Assembly: GCF_003992315.1 (NCBI RefSeq)
Contig: NZ_RQVE01000014.1
Location: 1 to 42,669, forward strand
Length of the DNA stretch: 42,669 nucleotides
Source: Veillonella sp. 3891
GTDB lineage: Bacteria > Bacillota > Negativicutes > Veillonellales > Veillonellaceae
Direction: 5' to 3'
Shown: one piece after another, positions 33,957 through 42,669 of the stretch
Layout of the letters: each line of letters starts with the position of its first letter
Numbering within the stretch: position 1 is the stretch's first letter
Program-made: the position numbers and the translations under genes
Notes under the pieces: model-generated
What the model was told of the DNA's origin: nothing
Databases searched by the model: none
What the model saw: the letters and a program-made list of their open reading frames with translations, nothing else

Positions 33957-34316
33957 ATGGACACTGACACGGTTCAGCAAGAGTTTGAAGATATTGGTTT
34001 TGAAATTGTAGAAGTTGACGAACGGGATGTTCTATTGTACGAACTATCTGATGGTAGCGAGGAAGAAGATGGTCAATACGCCATTGTTTCCGATGAGGAT
34101 GGCCGCATTCCTGTTTCAATGGATACGCCTGTAATTGTTTCTGTGTATGATGATAATGATACATTTCAATGGAGCGTAACACTTTCGAACGGCGAAGAGT
34201 TGAAAGACTTGTTCCTACGTGTGGAAAGTGCGGAAGAATTGCTAGATACGTTGCAAGATATTCGCAATGAAAATATCGAGCGTTACGATTCTGAAATGGA
34301 CTCCTATAGCGAGTAA
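33957..34316 (+). CDS. Small acidic protein of unknown function
   Basis: 119 residues from the ATG at 33957, chosen for the perfect AAGGAGG site 6-7 nt upstream and the promoter at 33891-33919; the open frame extends upstream through the promoter and should not be used. Very rich in Asp and Glu (IVEVDERDVLLYELSDGSEE, RVESAEELLDTLQDIRNENI), with alternating strand-like stretches and no signal peptide or membrane segment. The pattern is reminiscent of DUF1292-type acidic proteins but I cannot confirm it. It is the only plus-strand gene in the window, monocistronic, with a strong terminator. Confidence 0.75.
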   Translation: MDTDTVQQEFEDIGFEIVEVDERDVLLYELSDGSEEEDGQYAIVSDEDGRIPVSMDTPVIVSVYDDNDTFQWSVTLSNGEELKDLFLRVESAEELLDTLQDIRNENIERYDSEMDSYSE

Positions 34317-34322
34317 TACAGC

Positions 34323-34371
34323 AAAAGGCTGTCATCCCATGTACTGTGTACATGGTGTGACAGCCTTTTTT
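34323..34371 (+). terminator. Terminator of the acidic protein gene
   Basis: AAAAGGCTGTCA ... TGACAGCC with an inner CCATGTAC/GTACATGG stem and a T6 tail on the plus strand. The minus strand has TTTT too, so it may also stop the convergent GT28 gene. Confidence 0.92.
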
Positions 34372-34432
34372 ATTCAGCTTATATACCTAAGGGAATCATT
34401 GCTACTCTAGCCTCAACAGTTTCCTATTGTAT

Positions 34433-35548
34433 TTAACTTTTCTCTGTCTTATGTGCAATCATCTCTTCACAAGCAGCTACGATTTCCGCTGCTCCATCAA
34501 CCTTCCAAGCTTTAGCCGCTTCATGCATGGCCTGCAACCGTTCCTCATTTTGTAACAAAGCACCGACTACATCATCCAAGTTTTCAATGTGTCGTGCCCA
34601 CTTGCCACAGCCCTTTTGTTCTAATAGTTCTGCGTTGGCTTCTTCTTGCCCAGGGATGGCATTAAAGAATACCATTGGTACCCCGATGGTGACCCCTTCC
34701 ATACAAGTCAGGGCCCCAGGTTTTGTCACAAGCAAGGTCGCTTTCCGCATCAACTGCGGAATCTCATTAGTATATCCATAAATAGAAATCGGTGTGCGTA
34801 GGGAATCTTTCATATGATGTAACGAGTTGTACAATCCATCGTTTAAGCCAGCCACTACATGAATTTCATCGATGCCCGGTACATGATCTAACCGTTGTAA
34901 CGCTTCTTCTACACAGCCTAGGCCAAGGCCACCTCCCATGAGCAGTACACGCTTACACTGATCGCTACCATAGGGTTCCTCTAAGGGTTCAAAAAAATGG
35001 CGCATAATAGGAATGCCCGTCACATGGATTTTTTCCAAGGGCACTCCCATATTTAGCACTTCGTACACCATAGATGGTATTGCCACATGGTACGCATCGA
35101 TTTCATCATAGCGCCAAAATTGATGAGCTGCAAAATCTGTGAGTACTGCTGCAATAGGAATATCGATTTTCCGATGCCGTTTCAATACACTGGCAGCCCC
35201 GCAGGGAAAGGGATGGGTACAGACAATTAAATCTGGAGCTTCCTTTTCAATGAGCTTTTCCATTCGATTTTTCAGCATCCAAGACACTACGGTCTGTGCT
35301 ACACTACCTTTCCATTCAGCCCCCGACCATCGATACACGATATCATAGAGGAAGGGGAAAAAGTCAAGCATCTTGAAGTACGTTTCTTTCAACAGATTAT
35401 CAAAAGAGAACGTATCTGTTCCAAGGAAGTCTACATGATGTACTACAGCACTTGGATCCTTCTGTTGCCAATATTCCTGTATGGCGAGCGCTGCTTGCGT
35501 ATGACCTGTTCCGATGGAAGCAGATACGATTAAAATACGTTGACCCAT
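34433..35548 (-). CDS. GT28-family processive glycosyltransferase (UgtP / MGDG-synthase-like)
   Basis: 371 residues from the ATG at 35548 (AAGGAGG site 5 nt upstream). The N-terminal MGDG-synthase domain begins MGQRILIVSASIGTGHTQAA, the loop shared by MurG and UgtP. PDLIVCTHPFPCGAASVLK and VLTDFAAHQFW are typical of the diacylglycerol-glucosyltransferase branch. The C-terminal domain has RVLLMGGGLGLGCVEEAL and LLVTKPGALTCMEGVTIGVP (donor-binding). It transfers glucose or galactose from the UDP-sugar to a membrane lipid on the inner leaflet; the exact acceptor is unknown. Convergent with the acidic protein gene. Confidence 0.85.
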   Translation of the reverse strand: MGQRILIVSASIGTGHTQAALAIQEYWQQKDPSAVVHHVDFLGTDTFSFDNLLKETYFKMLDFFPFLYDIVYRWSGAEWKGSVAQTVVSWMLKNRMEKLIEKEAPDLIVCTHPFPCGAASVLKRHRKIDIPIAAVLTDFAAHQFWRYDEIDAYHVAIPSMVYEVLNMGVPLEKIHVTGIPIMRHFFEPLEEPYGSDQCKRVLLMGGGLGLGCVEEALQRLDHVPGIDEIHVVAGLNDGLYNSLHHMKDSLRTPISIYGYTNEIPQLMRKATLLVTKPGALTCMEGVTIGVPMVFFNAIPGQEEANAELLEQKGCGKWARHIENLDDVVGALLQNEERLQAMHEAAKAWKVDGAAEIVAACEEMIAHKTEKS

Positions 35549-35649
35549 GAGACCTCCTTTCTTTAGATGCGTCATAACGATTTACCTAGTCCTAATGAGT
35601 TCATTAGAACACTACATTATGTCTATTCTATCACAAATTAAAAGAGATA

Positions 35650-35698
35650 CAAAACAACGCCACTATTCCAAACCATATAGGCATGGAACCGTGGCGTT
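35650..35698 (-). terminator. Terminator of the mfd-hup operon
   Basis: AACGCCAC / GTGGCGTT (35655-35662 with 35691-35698) with an inner stem, then GTTTTG on the minus strand, about 27 bp past hup. Confidence 0.7.
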
Positions 35699-35725
35699 AT
35701 TTACATCTCTTAGGAATGACCTGAA

Positions 35726-36025
35726 TTATTTTTTGCGAACTGGCGCAGCTGGTCCATTAACAAGATCTTTTAATTGTTTACCTGCTTTGAAAGCTGGGGC
35801 TTTGGACGCTGGAATTGTCATTTCTTCTTTTGTACGAGGGTTGCGACCAGTACGTTCAGCACGAGTACGAACTTCGAAAGTACCGAAACCGATAACTTGT
35901 ACTTTTTCTTCTTTCGCTAATGCTTCGCCGATTGTGTCGAATAAAGCTTTTACTGCTTTTTCAGCATCTTTTTTTGTCAATTCAGCTTTTGCTGCAACAC
36001 TTGCGATTAATTCAGTTTTGTTCAT
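35726..36025 (-). CDS. hup: DNA-binding protein HU
   Basis: 99 residues from the ATG at 36025 (GGGAGG site). A complete HU/IHF fold: [20 protein letters not shown], then [20 protein letters not shown] and [20 protein letters not shown], which is the beta-arm and the DNA-contacting RNP motif. A short Pro/Ala-rich, basic tail (GPAAPVRKK) follows. It is a dimeric nucleoid protein that bends DNA. It is last in the mfd-flippase-mazG-hup run, 34 bp after mazG, and an own promoter is likely but not identified. Confidence 0.96.
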   Translation of the reverse strand: MNKTELIASVAAKAELTKKDAEKAVKALFDTIGEALAKEEKVQVIGFGTFEVRTRAERTGRNPRTKEEMTIPASKAPAFKAGKQLKDLVNGPAAPVRKK

Positions 36026-36059
36026 GATTGAACCTCCCTTAAAAATAGTATCCTCTAAC

Positions 36060-36863
36060 TTAATCATTCGAGTTAAGTTTCACCTTAGCCGCTTCCCAAA
36101 ATTCATCTAGCTCTTCGAGAGTAAAATCATCCCATTGTTTTCCACTCCGTTGAACCTCTTGTTCCACGGAAGAAAAACGCCGTATAAACTTTGTGTTTGT
36201 GCGGTGTAGTGCGTTTTCTCCGACTATTTTATACCATTTAAACAGATTTATCAAGGAAAAAAGTACATCTCCTCCCTCTTCTTCTGCTTTTTCTGCATCT
36301 TTTTTGATTATTTCTTGTTTAAATTCATCTATTTCTTCATAAAACTTAGCCCATACCCCTTCTTCCGTAGGCCAATCAAAGCCTACTTTACTTGCTTTTT
36401 CTTGCAATTTTTGGGCTCGTAACAGAGCTGGTAAGCCGGGAGAAATTCCATCCAAAATAGATGTGCGTTCGTGCCCTTTTTCCTTCGCCTTCAATTCTTC
36501 CCAATTAGCTAATGTATCCCCCACTGTTTTTCGGTCTGCTGTTTGGAACACATGAGGGTGGCGCCGTATCATTTTTGCCGTTATGTCATCCACCACATCT
36601 TGCATCGTGAAATGTCCATTTTCTTCCGCCACTCGCGCATGGAATACAATTTGTAGCAACAAATCGCCTAACTCTTCTCGTAAATGATCTACATTTTGTT
36701 CGTCAATTGCTTCTAGAGTTTCATAGACTTCTTCTAATAAATATCTCCGCAAGGAACTATGAGTTTGCAATTTGTCCCAAGAGCATCCATTAGGTCCCCG
36801 CAATTCAGCTAGTACCTCCACCAAGGGATCCAATGTAAAAGGACTCATTTCTTTTTGACTCAC
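36060..36863 (-). CDS. mazG: Nucleoside triphosphate pyrophosphohydrolase MazG
   Basis: 267 residues from GTG at 36863 (AAGGAGGA site), overlapping the flippase stop codon by 4 bases (GTGA). Two MazG domains: the first with [12 protein letters not shown] and [15 protein letters not shown] (EExxE and ExxD metal motifs), the second with [13 protein letters not shown] and [31 protein letters not shown] near the N-terminus is the family signature. It hydrolyses NTPs and dNTPs to the monophosphates, clearing aberrant nucleotides and affecting ppGpp in other bacteria. Confidence 0.95.
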   Translation of the reverse strand: MSQKEMSPFTLDPLVEVLAELRGPNGCSWDKLQTHSSLRRYLLEEVYETLEAIDEQNVDHLREELGDLLLQIVFHARVAEENGHFTMQDVVDDITAKMIRRHPHVFQTADRKTVGDTLANWEELKAKEKGHERTSILDGISPGLPALLRAQKLQEKASKVGFDWPTEEGVWAKFYEEIDEFKQEIIKKDAEKAEEEGGDVLFSLINLFKWYKIVGENALHRTNTKFIRRFSSVEQEVQRSGKQWDDFTLEELDEFWEAAKVKLNSND

Positions 36864-38404
36864 TTAGATCCTCCTTTCTTCATAGCTTGTTTTGCCAAAC
36901 TTTTAAATTCTTTCAATTCCATCGTTTTCGTGATACCTAATGCTACCACATAGAATAGAATTCCCAGAACGATAGAAAGTGCCACACTCATCGTATTCGA
37001 TAGGATAGTACTTATAAAATTATAAACCATCACCGTACCGCCCCCCATGGCTAGGGACGAGAATAGTATTTTTCCAATTTCTATGAAAGAAACCTGAAAC
37101 GATGTACTGCGATACAGTATATATACATTCGCTATTGCCGCAATGCCAAAGTCTACATTGGTAGCCCACGCAGCTCCTTCAATGCCCCATTGTGGTGTTA
37201 AATAGAGGTTTAGTAAGATTTTCAGTACCGCCCCTAAGAGCAATGTAAACATAGGGATTGCTGTATGTCCTAAGCCCTGTAAGGCACCTGTGGTAACCTG
37301 TTGTACCCCTAATAACCAAATACTAGCGCTAAGAACCGCAATGGCACCACCTGCATTTGGCGTGTTGAACATCATCTGAGAGATGGGTGTAGCCAATACA
37401 CATAATCCGACAAAAGCAGGGATAGTTACAATATTTGTCATCCGTAGTGCCGTTCGCATACGATGATGAATTTCTTCTTGATCTCGTTCTCTATGTAGTC
37501 TAGATATAGCAGGTACCAAGCTTGTAGCTAAGGACATGGTCACGATGACAGGTAAACTAATCAAGGAAGTAGCCATCCCCGTCAAATACCCAAAGGCTGT
37601 GGTCGCCTCTTCCTTGCCATATCCCGATAGCATCAGCTGTTGTGGTACTAACCATAAATCGATAGCTCCTATGAGAGGTATCATAATATTGGCTAGTGCC
37701 ACTGGAAGAGCCAATACGATTAGTTCTTGTATGATTTTGCGCGGTGATTCTAAAGGGTATACCTGCCCTTCTAGCCTAGCTTCTCGTCCATAATAATACA
37801 GCAACACCACAAGTCCTAAACCGACACCGATCACAGAAGATAAGGCCGCTCGACTGGATGCTAACTCAATGCCTTGGGGCAAGAAATAGATAGCTGCCCC
37901 TACCATCACAAGGACACGTCCTAACTGTTCGCACACCTGGGATATACCGGTGGGTAGCATATTTTGAAATCCCTGAAAGTAGCCACGAAAACACGCCAGC
38001 AAGGATACAATCCCAATAGCAGGGGCTACCGCTAATAAAGCACCTTCTGCTCGACTATCTGTAATAAGACCCACCTCGATGACATAAGGAATGGCTAGGT
38101 AAAATCCTATACTCAGCAATACACCTATAATCCCCATAGTGGTCAAGGCGACCTTAAAGATATGTCGTGCCCCTCGAAAGTCCTCCTGTCCTACTTTACG
38201 AGCAATCATAATGGAAATAGCCACCGGCAAACCCGCTGCGCCAATGCTAATGATAAGCTGATACAGAGAATAGGCCATTTGGTACAGCCCTACCCCTTCA
38301 CCGCCCAAAATACGGGCTACAATGACCTTACTGATGGCTCCTATGACTTTCACCAGTAACCCTGCTACGGTTAAGATCATAGCTCCTTTCATAAATCCTG
38401 TCAT
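36860..38404 (-). CDS. MOP-superfamily lipid/polysaccharide flippase (SpoVB/MurJ-like)
   Basis: 514 residues from the ATG at 38404 (AAGGAGGG site); a start at 38440 would overlap mfd. Starts MTGFMKGAMILTVAGLLVKV and contains about 14 hydrophobic segments. SKVIVARILGGEGVGLYQMA in the first helices and YLTGMATSLISLPVIVTMSL near the middle are the SpoVB/MurJ-type blocks. It likely flips a lipid-linked wall or glycan precursor across the inner membrane. It lies 1 bp after mfd and overlaps mazG, so the three are translationally coupled; the order mfd-spoVB-mazG is common in Firmicutes. Confidence 0.9.
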   Translation of the reverse strand: MTGFMKGAMILTVAGLLVKVIGAISKVIVARILGGEGVGLYQMAYSLYQLIISIGAAGLPVAISIMIARKVGQEDFRGARHIFKVALTTMGIIGVLLSIGFYLAIPYVIEVGLITDSRAEGALLAVAPAIGIVSLLACFRGYFQGFQNMLPTGISQVCEQLGRVLVMVGAAIYFLPQGIELASSRAALSSVIGVGLGLVVLLYYYGREARLEGQVYPLESPRKIIQELIVLALPVALANIMIPLIGAIDLWLVPQQLMLSGYGKEEATTAFGYLTGMATSLISLPVIVTMSLATSLVPAISRLHRERDQEEIHHRMRTALRMTNIVTIPAFVGLCVLATPISQMMFNTPNAGGAIAVLSASIWLLGVQQVTTGALQGLGHTAIPMFTLLLGAVLKILLNLYLTPQWGIEGAAWATNVDFGIAAIANVYILYRSTSFQVSFIEIGKILFSSLAMGGGTVMVYNFISTILSNTMSVALSIVLGILFYVVALGITKTMELKEFKSLAKQAMKKGGSK

Positions 38405-38405
38405 A

Positions 38406-41400
38406 TTAGCCCTCCTTTGGAAGTTTTCGTTCAAACTCACTCATTACTTGTTCTACTTGGCGAATTACATCACCAGTTTGCAGAGTGTATGCCCATACTG
38501 TTGGATTCGACCCACGATGCTTCATATGTTTCCAAATAGTTTCACTAATGGCTCCCATATCCCAATCTTCCATTTTCGATTCATCTTGCCAAGTTAATAG
38601 AATATTCCCATCTTTACGAATGATGCTCTTCATGCCTAAAGCACGAGCACGTTCTTTAATACTTGCTAGCTTGATAAGGCGTTCCACTGGTTTCGTAGGG
38701 GATCCAAAACGGTCGATCAATTCATCTACAAAATCGTCTAAACCAGCTTTTGTATCAATTTGTAACAATCGTTGGTACACAGAAATTTTGCGAGCTTCAT
38801 CATGAATGTAAGCACTGTCTATAAAAGCATCGATGCCCACATCCACCACTGGTGCTGGCAATGGCCGTTCTGGCATATCTTTTTTCTGTACTTTAGCGAT
38901 GGCTTCTTCTAACATGGCAGCATACATAGCAAAACCTACCGCCGCAATATTACCATGTTGTTGAGCCCCTAATAAATTGCCCGCTCCACGAATTTCCATA
39001 TCTCGCATAGCTAGCTTAAATCCTGCCCCCAATTCAGTAAATTCTTGGATAGCTTTCAACCGTTTTTCGGCGCTTTCATTTAACACCTTATCGGGACGAT
39101 ACATGAAATAGGCATAGGCCCGCTGACTAGAACGTCCCACACGTCCTCGCATTTGGTACAACTGTGAAAGACCCAAGTGGTCTGCATCGTAGATAATAAT
39201 GGTATTGGCATTCGGAATATCTAAGCCCGTTTCGATAATGCTCGTACATAAGAGCACATCATATTGCCCCTCTGTAAAGTCTTGCATCACATGTTCCATC
39301 ATAGTTCCTGCCATTTGTCCATGGGCCACTGCAATGCGTAAGTCCGGCATGGCACGTTGTAATTGCTCTTCCATATGCGTAATGGACTGTACCTTGTTAT
39401 ATACAAAATACACCTGTCCACCTCGTTGTAGCTCACGACGAATCGCTTCCGTCACCACTTGCATATCAAACTCTACCACATAAGTTTGTACTGGTAACCG
39501 CTCCATTGGCGGTGTATGAATGACACTCATTTCCCGAACCCCTACCAAGGACATATGCAAGGTCCGCGGAATCGGTGTGGCACTGAGGGTTAAAATATCA
39601 ATATTCGTAGCCCATTGTTTCCATTTTTCTTTTTGCGCTACCCCAAATCGTTGTTCTTCATCCACTACTAATAGGCCTAGCTTTTTGAACTGTATTTGCT
39701 TACTCAATAAGGCATGGGTGCCGATTAAGATATCTACTTGACCATCTTGTACGGCTTTGATGATATCCTTCTTTTCTTTGGCAGAACGGAATCGATTTAA
39801 TACTTCTACGCGAACTCCAAACTGTGAGAATCGATACATGAATGTTTTAAAATGTTGCTCTGAAAGCACCGTAGTGGGCACTAGCATAGCCACTTGCTTT
39901 CCACTCATGACAGCCTTGAACATGGCCCGCATAGCCACTTCTGTTTTGCCAAATCCTACGTCACCGCATAACAATCTATCCATTGGACGTGGGGATTCCA
40001 TAGATTCTTTAATTTCTTGAATAGCCTGCAACTGGTCATCTGTTTCTTCATAAGGGAATTGATCTTCAAACTCTCGTTGCCAAGGTTGGTCTGGTAAGAA
40101 TGCATAGCCCTCAATAAGCTCACGTTTTGCATAAAGTTCCACCAAGGTATCCGCTAAATCATCAATGGATTTTTGAGCTTTCGTTTTTGTTTTAATCCAT
40201 TCCTTACCGCCCATTTTGTGTAATTTCGGTGTAACCCCTTCATTACCAATATATTTTTGCAGTTGGTCCAAATGGTCTGCTGGCAAGAAGAGCCGATCCG
40301 TACCAGCATAATCAATTTCAATGTAATCTCGATGAATGCCTTCCGTCTCAATCGTCTTAAGACCTCGATATTTACCAATACCATGGATGCTATGTACAAC
40401 ATAATCGCCTACACTGATATCCGTAAAATATTTTATCTCCTGACCCTTTTCTACTTTCTTCCCAATTTTTTTCTTCTGAAAGCCGAAAATATTCCCTTCT
40501 GTGATAACAGTCAGGTTGGAATGAGGTAACTCAAATCCCTCTGAAAGAATACCGTCCACAATAAGCACAGCCGGTGCTGTCCATTCCCAATGCTCTCGAT
40601 GCACATAAGAAATCTTATTCTCTAGTAAAGCATTTTCTATGGCTTCACGACGTTGCTGATTATGCAATACCAATACAATTTGTCGTTTTAAAGAAGCATT
40701 AAACTTAATATCATCCATGAGCATAGGAATCTGCCGTTCATAAGAGGCAATAGATTTCCCCATCATACCGATAGTCTGCACCTTCCCCCATCCAGCAGAA
40801 CGTTGCATCATACTGAATAAAATAGTTGTATGTGCCTTAGAAGATGCTTTCCAATCTTTCCACAGCATATATAACTCTTCATTCGTCGCATCTTCTTTAT
40901 GCACTTTGCCTAAAGCTTCTTCTAACCGTTTTGGCTCATCTAAAATTAGTAACCCTTGGTCTAAATAGGAAAGTATAGAGTAACCTTCCTCATCACTATT
41001 TGCATGGATCGGTAAGACCATACATTCTTCAGTTTCCCCCATAGACCGTTGTGTATCCACATTGAATTGGCGCATCGTGTCGATAGTATCGCCGAAAAAC
41101 TCAAAACGATAAGGCGATTCACTTTGGATAGGGAATATATCTACAATATCTCCACGCACGCTAAAATGACCACGATATTCCACCTGGTCCACTCGTTCGT
41201 ATCCAATTTGCACTAATTTTTCCAACAAATATTGTTGATCTATATCTTGCTCTACCTGTAGAGTTATCATATGATCTAATACAGAAGATGGTGCACCTAC
41301 AAACTGACTTGCCTCTTCCACCGTAGCCAATACAATCACTGGTTTACCTAACGCTAAGTTTCCTAAGGCTTCCATCCGTTTAGCCTGTGTATCTAAACTC

Positions 41401-41687
41401 TTTGCCGTCCACTGTGAAAGCGCTCGATCCACTATAGGATACGATAATACCTGAACCTCGGGTAATAGACATTGTATATCTCGTTCCCACATGTCCTTAT
41501 GTGCTTTATCATGGGTCACAATCAAAGTAGGTCGCTGTGTCTCTTGTAGCATAGCTTGGCTATACATAAACGATTTCTGCGAACCTCCTAACCCATAGAT
41601 TTGCGCAGCCCCTTTTTTATAAAACGCATCTATGGTATCTTTCATTGTTCCCTCTATATCTAATACAGGTTTATATGTCATCGACAT
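38406..41687 (-). CDS. mfd: Transcription-repair coupling factor Mfd
   Basis: 1093 residues, near the usual 1150. The N-terminal UvrB-homology module (AQIYGLGGSQKSFMYSQAML; VEYRGHFSVRGDIVDIFPIQ) is followed by the RNA-polymerase-interacting domain (ISVGDYVVHSIHGIGKYRGL). The translocase has LLCGDVGFGKTEVAMRAMFK (Walker A), VVDEEQRFGV (DEEQ box), LTLSATPIPRTLHMSL and QMRGRVGRSSQRAYAYF (motif VI). A TRCF C-terminal domain closes it. It removes stalled RNA polymerase and recruits UvrA. ATG at 41687; a second ATG two codons later is also possible. It heads the operon. Confidence 0.98.
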   Translation of the reverse strand: MSMTYKPVLDIEGTMKDTIDAFYKKGAAQIYGLGGSQKSFMYSQAMLQETQRPTLIVTHDKAHKDMWERDIQCLLPEVQVLSYPIVDRALSQWTAKSLDTQAKRMEALGNLALGKPVIVLATVEEASQFVGAPSSVLDHMITLQVEQDIDQQYLLEKLVQIGYERVDQVEYRGHFSVRGDIVDIFPIQSESPYRFEFFGDTIDTMRQFNVDTQRSMGETEECMVLPIHANSDEEGYSILSYLDQGLLILDEPKRLEEALGKVHKEDATNEELYMLWKDWKASSKAHTTILFSMMQRSAGWGKVQTIGMMGKSIASYERQIPMLMDDIKFNASLKRQIVLVLHNQQRREAIENALLENKISYVHREHWEWTAPAVLIVDGILSEGFELPHSNLTVITEGNIFGFQKKKIGKKVEKGQEIKYFTDISVGDYVVHSIHGIGKYRGLKTIETEGIHRDYIEIDYAGTDRLFLPADHLDQLQKYIGNEGVTPKLHKMGGKEWIKTKTKAQKSIDDLADTLVELYAKRELIEGYAFLPDQPWQREFEDQFPYEETDDQLQAIQEIKESMESPRPMDRLLCGDVGFGKTEVAMRAMFKAVMSGKQVAMLVPTTVLSEQHFKTFMYRFSQFGVRVEVLNRFRSAKEKKDIIKAVQDGQVDILIGTHALLSKQIQFKKLGLLVVDEEQRFGVAQKEKWKQWATNIDILTLSATPIPRTLHMSLVGVREMSVIHTPPMERLPVQTYVVEFDMQVVTEAIRRELQRGGQVYFVYNKVQSITHMEEQLQRAMPDLRIAVAHGQMAGTMMEHVMQDFTEGQYDVLLCTSIIETGLDIPNANTIIIYDADHLGLSQLYQMRGRVGRSSQRAYAYFMYRPDKVLNESAEKRLKAIQEFTELGAGFKLAMRDMEIRGAGNLLGAQQHGNIAAVGFAMYAAMLEEAIAKVQKKDMPERPLPAPVVDVGIDAFIDSAYIHDEARKISVYQRLLQIDTKAGLDDFVDELIDRFGSPTKPVERLIKLASIKERARALGMKSIIRKDGNILLTWQDESKMEDWDMGAISETIWKHMKHRGSNPTVWAYTLQTGDVIRQVEQVMSEFERKLPKEG

Positions 41688-41910
41688 ATACCATTTCCTT
41701 TCCTATTAATTATAATACTATAGCCCTTGCTACACTAGTAAACTTATTTAGTTCTAAACCACAATACAAAGCTTATTTCTTTTGAATTCTATCTACTTTG
41801 GCAGGATTATATATAAGTCTAAAAATTAATTTTTCAATACTATCTAAATATAGTTCGAAAACTATACTGTGAAGAAAAGAATCCAGAGATTTAGATATAT
41901 CAAAAATACA

Positions 41911-41940
41911 AGAAAAGGGCTATAGATAACTATAGCCCTT
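41911..41940 (-). terminator. Terminator of the 60-residue membrane protein gene
   Basis: Perfect 11-bp stem AAGGGCTATAG / CTATAGCCCTT with a 4-nt loop, then TTTCTTG on the minus strand, 4 bp past the stop codon. Confidence 0.85.
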
Positions 41941-41944
41941 ATGA

Positions 41945-42127
41945 TTATTCTAAGTTTTCTTTAATCGCCGTATTTGTGGATTCTTCAATATAATGAAGGG
42001 CTGCATATATTAAATACGCACCTACTGTAAGACCGAAGAAAAAGGCTTTGAATATTTCTTTGTTCCAACGAGTTTCACGTAAACCAGAAACCGCAGATGC
42101 TAAAAAGCTTAAATCTGTAACTTTCAT
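41945..42127 (-). CDS. Small membrane protein of unknown function
   Basis: 60 residues from the ATG at 42127, chosen for its perfect AAGGAGG site; the open frame reaches further upstream without a site. One hydrophobic segment, about residues 28-44 (AFFFGLTVGAYLIYAAL), flanked by a charged N-terminal part (RETRWNKEIFK) and an acidic C-terminus (IEESTNTAIKENLE). No family recognised. It lies between the tRNA operon terminator and mfd and has its own terminator. A small inner-membrane protein is the most that can be said. Confidence 0.7.
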   Translation of the reverse strand: MKVTDLSFLASAVSGLRETRWNKEIFKAFFFGLTVGAYLIYAALHYIEESTNTAIKENLE

Positions 42128-42179
42128 AGCAACCTCCTTGTACCAACACTTGTACTTGCCATATTTGCAATACATATAC

Positions 42180-42206
42180 AAAAAAAGCGAATATAACTAT
42201 TCGCTT
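42180..42206 (-). terminator. Terminator of the tRNA operon
   Basis: AAGCGAATA / TATTCGCTT (42185-42193 with 42198-42206), 4-nt loop, followed by a run of six to seven T on the minus strand, 11 bp after tRNA-Leu. Confidence 0.9.
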
Positions 42207-42217
42207 ATCTTCTAAAT

Positions 42218-42301
42218 TGGTGCGGGAGAAGGGACTTGAACCCCCACGCCAATGGCGCCAGATCCTAAGTCTGGTGCGTCTGCCAATTCCGCCACTCCCG
42301 C
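42218..42301 (-). tRNA. tRNA-Leu (UAG)
   Basis: 84 nt including an encoded CCA. Acceptor GCGGGAG / CTCCCGC, anticodon loop CTTAGGA (anticodon UAG), a long variable arm typical of class II tRNA, and T arm GGGTTCAAGTCCC. Confidence 0.96.
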
Positions 42302-42307
42302 ATAAGA

Positions 42308-42384
42308 TGGTGACCCAGGAGGGATTCGAACCCCCGACCTTTTGATTCGTAGTCAAACACTCTATCCAGCTGAGCTACTGAGTC
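42308..42384 (-). tRNA. tRNA-Arg (ACG)
   Basis: 77 nt with encoded CCA. Acceptor GACTCAG paired with CTGGGTC (one G-T wobble), D arm AGCTCAGCTGGATAGAG, anticodon loop CTACGAA (ACG, read as ICG), T arm GGGGGTTCGAATCCCTC. Confidence 0.96.
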
Positions 42385-42398
42385 ATATGTAATTTAGT

Positions 42399-42474
42399 TG
42401 GCAGGGGCAGTAGGACTTGAACCCACAACCAACGGTTTTGGAGACCGCTACTCTACCAATTGAGCTATACCCCT
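42399..42474 (-). tRNA. tRNA-Trp (CCA)
   Basis: 76 nt with encoded CCA. Acceptor AGGGGTA paired with TGCCCCT, anticodon loop CTCCAAA (CCA), D arm AGCTCAATTGGTAGAG, T arm GTGGGTTCAAGTCCTAC. Confidence 0.97.
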
Positions 42475-42491
42475 ATCTTTACGACTTTATT

Positions 42492-42520
42492 AGTATAACG
42501 TAAAGTTGATACTTTGTCAA
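42492..42520 (-). promoter_or_regulatory. Promoter of the tRNA-Trp/Arg/Leu operon
   Basis: Perfect -35 TTGACA (42515-42520), 17-bp spacer, -10 TATACT (42492-42497), 18 bp before tRNA-Trp. It indicates the tRNAs have a promoter of their own in addition to any rRNA read-through. Confidence 0.85.
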
Positions 42521-42553
42521 GTGATTCTTGTAGCAGAACCAAGGTATTTAGCT

Positions 42554-42573
42554 GGGCTAGCAAACGCTAGCCC
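42554..42573 (-). terminator. Hairpin after 5S rRNA
   Basis: GGGCTAGC / GCTAGCCC, perfect 8-bp stem with a 4-nt loop, 15 bp after the 5S 3' end. No clear T run follows on the minus strand, so it may be a weak terminator or an RNA-processing hairpin. Confidence 0.5.
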
Positions 42574-42587
42574 TCGCTAATCCAAAT

Positions 42588-42669
<82 letters not shown>

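Overview
The window comes from a Negativicutes genome, most likely Veillonella: a low-GC, Firmicutes-type gene set combined with an outer membrane. The strongest signs are a tandem array of SLH-domain porins of the OmpM type (signal peptide, one SLH domain, coiled coil, beta-barrel ending in Phe), a GT9 heptosyltransferase-like enzyme, and Firmicutes-style Shine-Dalgarno sites and intrinsic terminators. Nearly everything lies on the minus strand; one acidic 119-residue protein at 33957-34316 is the only convincing plus-strand gene. The genus is inferred from family knowledge, not from a search.

Layout in window coordinates. 1-2316: a small XRE regulator followed by a large PHP-domain plus ABC/SMC-type ATPase that runs off the left edge, a possible defence operon. 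2499-3350: a decayed ISL3-family transposase. 3456-14602: a surface-glycan (LPS or capsule-type) cluster with two decayed glycosyltransferases (GT4 and GT32 types), five intact ones (two GT4, one GT4-like, one GT2, one GT9), a CatB-type acetyltransferase, an alkaline-phosphatase-superfamily membrane transferase and rfbB. A promoter-plus-hairpin leader of about 109 bp occurs twice in this cluster, in front of two different glycosyltransferases. 14747-16696: a second LtaS-like membrane transferase. 16854-17726: a CbiK-like protein in which two of the three expected metal ligands appear to be Asn. 18026-19727: a HigB/HigA-type toxin-antitoxin operon with an operator palindrome, a frameshifted toxin and a small downstream protein resembling DnaA domain I. 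19930-20523: a PAP2 phosphatase.

20770-30884: six tandem SLH porins. The last in the row (20770-22036) is broken by one extra base in an A8 tract. All six have sigma-70-type promoters about 120-165 nt ahead of the start codon; five leaders carry a strongly conserved motif (GAGGAAAC-N-TGGACACTCC), suggesting common post-transcriptional control. Four of the terminators are almost the same UUCG-loop hairpin.

31135-42669: an ABC-F ATPase preceded by a hicAB module whose hicA has a premature stop; the plus-strand acidic protein; a processive-glycosyltransferase-like GT28 enzyme; the housekeeping operon mfd - lipid-linked oligosaccharide flippase - mazG - hup; a 60-residue membrane protein; tRNA-Trp, tRNA-Arg and tRNA-Leu from their own promoter; and the 3' part of a 5S rRNA at the right edge.

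Two themes connect the window. Cell-envelope variability is carried by the glycan cluster and the porin array. Many genes are broken by single small lesions (two porin/toxin A8 tracts, a TA repeat, single-base changes, one nonsense codon), which fits either phase variation or recent decay.
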